A stretch of DNA of 64,000 nt from Bolinopsis microptera. Lineage: Eukaryota > Ctenophora > Tentaculata > Lobata > Bolinopsidae. This document shows positions 54,901 to 63,900 of the stretch, piece by piece (within the stretch, counting starts at the first letter, position 1; the number at the start of each line of letters is the position of its first letter). The DNA lies in contig NC_087076.1 of assembly GCF_026151205.1 (NCBI RefSeq), positions 15,956,419 through 16,020,418 on the forward strand. The letters are read 5' to 3'. The notes beneath the pieces are model-generated. The model searched no databases, was not told the DNA's origin, and worked only from the letters and a program-made list of their open reading frames with translations. The translations under genes were made by a program, and so were the position numbers.

Positions 54901-57900
54901 CACCCAACAAGTCGATGCTGTTGTTTGGAGGAAAAGTGGAACCGACGTTACAACTTTGTCTGGAAGCAACTATGTTGTATCTGCAGGAACTTACGGTTCC
55001 AACTCTCAAACTACAACACTAGCTGTTAAAGCTGCTGCTAATACAGCCGACTCAACTTACACTTGTGCTATCACATCTAATGAGTGGCTTCAGACTAATA
55101 AGGAAACGAATGTGATCCTAAGTGTTTTCGGTAAAGATTATCCCTTTGCTTACTTGGAAACTCAATCAATATTTATCAACTGTAAGAACTATTTTACCTT
55201 TCAGACCATTTTTTAACAATTTTTCAATATTCTAACCCGATTTTATTTTCAGCCGTACAATTTGTCGACAGAGCTGTCACCTCAAAAATAGATCAAGCTC
55301 TTACATGCACTATCAGTGGACTGTTGCAAACCACTCCTGTTACTTGGATAGGACCTGACAACAACGAAATATCTGTATCCGACACAAGCAATTATGTGAT
55401 TAACCAAGGAATATTTATTACTTCTAGCAAGGCCTCTACCTTGACTATAAAGCCGTCGGTTCTTAAATCTCTTCCCTCTACCTCTGTCTACAAATGTAAA
55501 CTCAAGTCCGCTGCTTATCCTGACTTTTCACCTGAAGTTGTGAACGAGATGACCCTTACTATACTGGAACTCGGTAATTTAGCGAAGATATTTTGTTTAA
55601 ATCGCTTCTTATTGACTGACGATTGGCGACCCATAACGTTTTGTATTGTTTCAACTACTGCCTCCATTCGTTAATATCTATTTTTCTTAAGGTGTTGAAG
55701 CAATCGGCAAAGAGGTCGAATCAGGAACAGATGCCACAATTTCTTGTATCGTTACTGGAATCACTCAACAACTTGATGCTATTGTCTGGAGAAAGGATGG
55801 CACCGATGTGACATCTTTGTCAGGAAGCAACTATGTTGTATCTGCAGGAACTTATGGTTCAAATTCTCAAACTACAACACTTACTGTAACAGCTGCTGCT
55901 AATACCGTTGACTCAATATACACATGTTTCATTTCTTCAGATGAGCATTTGGAGTCTGACAAGCCTACCCCTGTTACTTTGAATGTGTTTGGTAAGAACA
56001 TTTTTATACGAAAATTTATTACTTTAGATTAGGGGTTTAAGACGATTTAACGTTTATTTGTTATACTTCTTCTCATTTCCACATCATCTGTTTTTGTTGA
56101 CGATTTTACATTTGCAGAGGTAACTCTTGAGGACCGAACAGTTGTACCTGCCACGGATCAGACTATCACATGTTCGGTGTCTGGGTTATCACAGAACACA
56201 CCTGTAACATGGATTGGTCCTGATGATAACGAGATATCAGAGTCTGACACGAACAACTACTTGATCAGTCAAGGCAACTTTATTTTCACAAACAAAGCTG
56301 CCACTCTCACCATAACAGCAGCTAAGATGAGTTCCCTGTCCTCGGGAGCAGTTTTCAAATGTAAACTGAGGTCGTCTCTTTATCCAACTCACTCGCCTGA
56401 TGTAGTAAAGGAAATGGAACTTTCTTTCTTCACACTAGGTACATTTAACATAATCCTTTATTTATGATCGCTACATTTTATTAATCAATAATATGGTCAC
56501 TTTTAATTTTCAAAATCATAAGAACAACATTTAAAAATACGGTTTTTATAAAAGCGTAATATTCTGTCAAGCTTCCAATTTGAATATGCTCATTTCACAC
56601 TTGTTTGAGCTTTGGGTAATTATTTCTTGTTCAGATGTTCAAACGATTAACAAAGAAGTTGAATCTGGAACTGATGCAACCATCTCTTGTGTCATCACTG
56701 GTATAACAAAGAAGCTGGACTCGGTCATCTGGAGGAAATCTGGTACCGATGTTACATCTTTGTCAGGAAGCAACTATGTTGTATCTGCAGGAACTTACGG
56801 TTCCAACTCTCAAACTACAACACTTAGCGTTAAAGCTGCTGCTAATTCTGCTGACTCAACATACACTTGCGTCATAACATCAAATGAGTGGCTGCAATCT
56901 AACAAAGAAAGCACAGTGACACTGAACGTGTTTTGTAAGTTTAAATATCACAAGGGTTCCGAATGTTTGATTAATCAAAAATTTGTTAAAATTCAGCCTG
57001 GCATCTTAACTGTGTTTTTATATCAAATCACTTTTCAGCCGTTACCTTTGAAGATAAGACTGTTACTACTGCAACTGATCAAGATCTTATCTGTACGATC
57101 AGTGGATTGTCACAGGACACTCCTGTTACTTGGATAGATCCTGATAACAACGAGATATCAGACTCTGACACCAACAACTATGTCATTGCTCAAGGCAGTT
57201 TTATTTTTGGAAGCAAAGCCTCAACCTTGACCATCAAGACCGCGAAGTTCCCTTCTCTTTCTTCAGGAGATGTGTTCAAATGTAAACTAAAGTCTGCTCT
57301 CTATCCTACTGACTCCCCGGAGGTGGTGACTGAGATGACTTTGACTTTACTGTCTCTAGGTGAGTGATCAAACCAAACAAGGTTCAAAGGAAACGAAAAA
57401 TGAAGAGATATTTTAGTTTGTGGATCTTTATATGCTTTATTAAGCTTTGCTAAGCATGTTTATATGCTTTGAAACAAGTTAATTTACTGCATTAATTTTT
57501 AGATGTTCAACCAACAAACAAAGAAGTCGAGGAAGAAACTGATGCAACTATTTCGTGTGTTATCACCGGTATCACTCAACAACTTGATGCTGTTGTTTGG
57601 AGAAAGGATGGAACCGATGTAACATCTTTGTCTGGAAGCAACTATGTTGTATCTGCAGGGACTTACGGTTACAACACTCAAACTACAACACTTACTGTAA
57701 AAGCTGCTGCTAATACAGCTGACTCTACCTATACTTGTTCTATCACATCTGATGAGTGGCTTCAGACCAACAAGCAGACAGATGTGATCTTGAACGTCTT
57801 CGGTAAATAATATCCCCTTGCTTACTCTATTTATTAATTAACTTATCTTACTACAGAAAAATAATATACGGAATTTTGCACATTACTATTAAAAAATTTA

Positions 57901-60900
57901 TCAACGGAAACAATCACATTGTATTTTTAATTTATAATGCAATAATTATCCAATATATTAATTGAAACATTTTTCAGCCGTACAATTTAATGACGAATAT
58001 TTCTCCGCATCTGTTTTCTCAAAGAGAGACCACATTCTGACCTGCACCATCAGTGGACTATCCCAAGATAGTCCTGTAACATGGACTGATGATAGTAACA
58101 ATGTACTTGGCAATAGAGAAAATATCATTGATGACAATTATGCGGTAGATCAAGGATCATTCGTGTTTGGAAGCAAAGCCTCCACTTTGACGATCAGTAA
58201 TTCGTTATTTAAAATCGATCCTACATTCGACCCCACTGTTTTCAAATGTAAACTCAAGTCCGCTGCTTATCCTGACTTTTCACCTGAAGTTGTGAACGAG
58301 ATGACCCTTACCATATTGGAACTCGGTAAGATTAACATTTCGATTACATTTACCTATCACATACTAGATTTTGGGAATGCTCTTTTTTCACTAAATGTAA
58401 ATTTATTATATTATTCAACAAGCGAGTGCTTTTCTTCATCAGGCTATGTTTGTTCTTACAAATCTACTGTTAATGACTATAATAATCAATAGTAATAATG
58501 ATTTAATAGTCAACTATCATGACTTTTAATCAATTATCTAACTAATGCTCTAACTACTTTAAAGGTGTTGAAGCAATCAGTAAGGAAGTAGAGACTGGAA
58601 TAGATGCAACTATTTCTTGTATAGTTACTGGAATCTCCCAACAATTGGACGCTGTTGTTTGGAGTAAAGACGGCACCGATGTTACATCTTTGTCAGGAAG
58701 CAACTATGCTGTATCTGCAGGGCCTTACGGTTCCAACTCTCAAACTACAACACTCACTGTAAAGGCCGCTGCTAATACAGTGGATTCGACATATACTTGT
58801 GCTATCACTTCAAATGAGCATGAGGAATCTGACAAACCTACCTCTGTTACTTTGAATGTGTTTGGTAAGAATATTTTAATATACAACGTTTCTGAGATAT
58901 CATTCACTATCAACATAGTGATATTAGAAGGCGAAATTTGAAGATAAAATTAACAAACGTTTTAGAATCTGCGATTTTAGTCAAATAAAGAAAACGAAGC
59001 AATTTTTCCAGGTACTTTTACTCCCTTCTTAATTATTTCTTTACGATTGTAACTTTCTAACATTTGCAGAGGTGACTCTTGAGGACCGAACAGTTGTTCC
59101 TGCCACTGATCAGGCTATCACATGTTCGGTATCTGGGTTATCACAGAACACACCCGTAACATGGATTGGTCCTGATGATAACGAGATATCAGAGTCTGAC
59201 ACGAACAACTACTTGATCAGTCAAGGCAACTTTATTTTCACAAACAAAGCTGCCACTCTCACCATAACAGCAGCTAAGATGAGTTCCCTGACGTCTGGAG
59301 CAGTTTTCAAATGTAAACTGAGGTCGTCGCTTTATCCAACTCATTCACCTGATGTAGTAAAGGAAATGGAACTTTCTTTCTTCACACTAGGTAGATAGAT
59401 GACCCTTTAATTGATCGCTACATTTTATTATTCAATAATATGGTCATTTGATTAAGGGGGGGGGGGGGGGCCAATGGGTATTTTTTTGTGAAACTTGATT
59501 TCGAGATAGCAGTTGACCAACAAACTATTACCAGTGACCGAACTTTTGAGGGGGTCCCGGACCCCAACCGCCAAACGGTGCGCGCAGGGCAGCCACGCCC
59601 ATATTTGGTCCAAATTAGGCCCAATTTAGCCAAATACCCTGTACATGCCAACGTTTATGTTACTACTTTACTAGATAATCTACGAATTTTCGTTATATGA
59701 AAAATTTATCAAGGAAACAATAATCATTTTAATTATGATGCAAAAACCATATATAATTGGACATTTACAGCCACAATTTTGACGATTTTCTCCCATCATT
59801 TTTTCTCAAATAACCATATTTGTCAATTCAATAGTTGTAACATACTTATATGAAATGGTACTAATAAAAAATATCTTGTAATTTATAGCTTTAAATCATT
59901 CGTGTTTGGAAGCAAGGTCACTATGACGAAAATAATTCGTATTCAAAATGATCTAATTGCCCATTTTTCAAGTCGAATCTGCGCTATATCCGACTTTTCA
60001 CCTAATTGTAACAGAACCCTCTATATTAAATGTTTGACTTTTGAACATTTTTGAAATCAGATTCGTAATGCGCTTTCACTAGAAATTATTTTTTAAAAAA
60101 CGGATTTTTGATTTAGGCTCTTAAAAAATTAATGGCGCAAATTCAAAATTATATAATAAATGATTTCAGCAATTCTTTGGCTAAATCAATAACCCTACTA
60201 ATTTAAGTACTTAAAGGATGTTGAAGTCAATCAAAGAATGTAGAAAATTGAAAACAACTATTTTGAGTTATGATTACAATTGGACGTGGTATTGGAGTAA
60301 CGCGCAACCGAGTAATCATTTCAGACTATTTTTGCGGGGTTTTTCTCTACACACTATGTAACCGCTCTTAAACAGTATTCAACAAACTTACATTACAGAG
60401 ATGAAATATGTATTTAGGTTTGTACCAATTTTCAATATACAACGTTAAGATCATTCACATATCAAAATATTGATATTAAGGGGAATTTAAAGATAAATTC
60501 AAAAACTTAATTTTCGAATCATAGGAACAACATTTCGAAATACGTGATCTATCGAGATTTTAATTTGAATGTGCTCATGCTTGTTTGAGATTTGGGTAAT
60601 TATTTCTTTGCCAGGTGTTCAAGCGATTAACAAAGAAGTTGAATCTGGAACTGATGCAACCATCTCTTGTGTCATCACTGGTATAACCAACGACCTGGAC
60701 TCAGTCATCTGGAGGAAATCTGGTACCGATGTAACAACTTTGTCAGGAAGCAACTACGTTGTATCAGCAGGAACTTACGGTTCCAACTCTCAAACTACAA
60801 CACTCACTGTAAAAGCTGCTGTTAATACAGCTGACTCTACCTACACTTGTGCTATCACATCTAATGAGTGGCTGGAAACAAATAAAGAAACCTCTGTGGC

Positions 60901-63900
60901 ACTTAATGTCTTATGTAAGTTTTAGTTTATATTTTGCACCGTGATATTTAACGTGTTTTACAAGTTTAGATATTATATAAGGGTTACATATTATGTTCGG
61001 TTTAGCAAAAAATTCAGCCCGACATCTTTAGTGTGTCTTATATCAAAACTATTTTCAGCCGTTGGTTTGGAAGACAAGACTGTTACTACTGCAACTGATC
61101 AAGATATTATCTGCACGATCAGTGGATTGTCACAGGACACGCCTGTTACTTGGATAGATCCTGATAACAACGAAATATCAGACTCTGACACCAACAGCTA
61201 TGTCATTGCTCAAGGCAGTTTTATCTTTGGAAGGAAAGCATCAACCCTGACCATCAAGACCGCAAAGTTTGCTTCTCTATCTTCAGGAGATGTGTTCAAA
61301 TGTAAACTGAAGTCTGCTCTCTATCCTACTGACTCCCCGGAGGTGGTCAATGAGATGAGTCTGACTTTACTGTCTCTAGGTTAGTGATCAATATAAACTA
61401 TGCTCAAATCAAATTAGATTATCTATGTTAGCTGCGCAGGTATGCTTAAAGAGGTCATTTTTTATAATTGTTTTAAGAAAACCATATCAATTTGATATGT
61501 TTGAAATTAGTCTATTGATTGCATTGATTTTCAGAGGTTCAACCAAAAAACAAAGAAGTCGAGGAAGAAACCGATGCAACTATTTCGTGTGTTATCACCG
61601 GTATCACTCGACAACTTGATGCTGTTGTTTGGAGAAAGGATGGCACCGATGTAACATCTTTGTCAGGAAGCAACTATGTTGTATCTGCAGGAACTTACGG
61701 TTCCAACTCTCAAACTACTACACTTAGTGTAAAAGCTGCTGCTAATACAGTAGATTCAACCTACACTTGTGCTATCACATCAAATGAATGGCTTCAGACT
61801 AATAAAGAGACAAATGTCATCCTAAACGTTTTCGGTAAATATTATTCTTTTGTTTCCATATTTACAGTGGAAATTTGATAAATAAGATAGAAAGAAGTAT
61901 TTTTCTTTTGAGTTTGTTTTCCAGCAATTTTCTAATATCCTAACTTCTTCTTCAGCCGTACAATTCATCGATAGATCTGTCACACCAAAAATAGACCAAA
62001 CTCTTACTTGCACTATCAGTGGACTGTCCCAAAATACTCCGATTACATGGATAGGACCTGACAACAACGAAATTTCTGAATCCGACACCAGCGACTATGT
62101 GATTAATCAAGAAACATTTGTGTTTTCTAGCAAGGCCTCCACCTTGACTATAACGCCATCGGTTCTTGAATCTCTTCCCTCTACCTCTGTCTACAAATGT
62201 AAACTCAAGTCCGCTGCTTATCCTGACTTTTCACCTGAAGTTGTGAACGAGATGACCCTTACTATATTGGAACTCGGTAAAAATCATTAAAAGATGTGTT
62301 AGATAACCTTACAGTTGATCTCATAGTTATCAGGCAGTCTTTAATTCGTTTTAAAAGAGGGTGTTTCCCATGATTGTATTTTTGCCCAAAAGTCATATCT
62401 GCCCTTTTAACAATGATATAACACATCTCCTCTAAAGGTGTTGAGCCTACCAACAAAGAGGTGGAAAGTGGAACAGATACTACAGTTTCATGTTTCATTT
62501 CGGGTATCACCCGACAACTTGACGCTGTTGTTTGGAGAAAGGACGGCACCGATGTAACGACTTTGTCAGGAAGCAACTATGTTGTATCTGCAGGGCCTTA
62601 TGGTTCCAACTCTCAAACTACAACACTTACTGTAAAAGCTGCTGCTAATACAGCTGATTCCACTTTTACGTGTGCCATCACTTCTAACGAACACCTAGAG
62701 ACCAATAAAGAAACCTTTGTTACTTTGAACGTGTTTGGTAAGACATCTTATTGTATCAGATTAGTAGAAGCAATTAATTGTATAATTCTATCGAGTTTAT
62801 AACAAATAACACCTTGGCTTAGTTTCGTGCCCAACGATCACTCCGGTGAAGCGTCGGGAATTATTGCGCTTAGCACTCAACAACCAAGGAATTATTTTAT
62901 TATATTTACAACAAGCCATGCATGTTTCAGCCTTCCAACTCTTTTTCATAGTAGTGAATATTGTTCGTTATGATTATTATACTATTACTTATCATTTTCA
63001 TGCTATTACAGATGCGTCGTTGGATGACCGAACAGTTGTGCCTGCCACGGATCAGACTATCATATGTTCGGTGTCTGGGTTATCACAGAACACACCTGTA
63101 ACATGGATTGGTCCTGATGATAACGAGATATCAGAGTCTGACTCAAACAACTACTTGATCAGTCAAGGCAGTTTTATTTTCGGAAGCAAAGCTGCCACTC
63201 TGACCATAAAAGCAGCTAAGATGAGTTCCCTGACGTCTGGAGCAGTTTTCAAATGTAAACTGAGGTCGTCTCTTTATCCAACTCATTCGCCTGATGTAGT
63301 AAAAGAAATGGAACTTTCTTTTTATACCCTAGGTATACAGACTTTTTAAATGTACTTCCAATTTGTATGTTGATAAGAATTCGATTACTACCATTTGAAT
63401 ATGATTTTAGGATAATTTTGAATCTTTGATTTGACACGTTTATTCCACTTTTCTCACAACACTCATGATGGTAAATACTTAACCTGTTCTTATCTAAATT
63501 GCTTTTTCAGCGGTTCAAACTGTAAACAAGGAAGTACAATCTGGAGCTGATGCAACCATATCTTGTGTCATCACTGGTATTACCAAAAACCTGGACTCGG
63601 TCATCTGGAGGAAATCTGGTACCGATGTAACAACTTTGTCAGGAAGCAACTACGTTGTATCTGCAGGGACTTACGGTTCCAACTCTCAAACTACAACACT
63701 TACAGTAAAGGCTGCTGCTAATACTGCTGACTCTACCTACACTTGTGCTATCACATCTGATGAGTGGCTGGAAACAAATAAAGAAACCACCTGTGATATT
63801 AAACGTGTTTTGTGAGTCGAACTTTTGATTCAAGACATATATTTTCTAATGGCAAAAATAATTTGTAGCAAAAACAATTAATACTGCTGATACTGATATT

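Noticed and set aside
59488-59700. 70-codon plus-strand and 77-codon minus-strand frames next to the poly-G run
   Set aside because: GC-rich inserted sequence opens both strands. There is no similarity to the Ig exons or to a recognisable protein.
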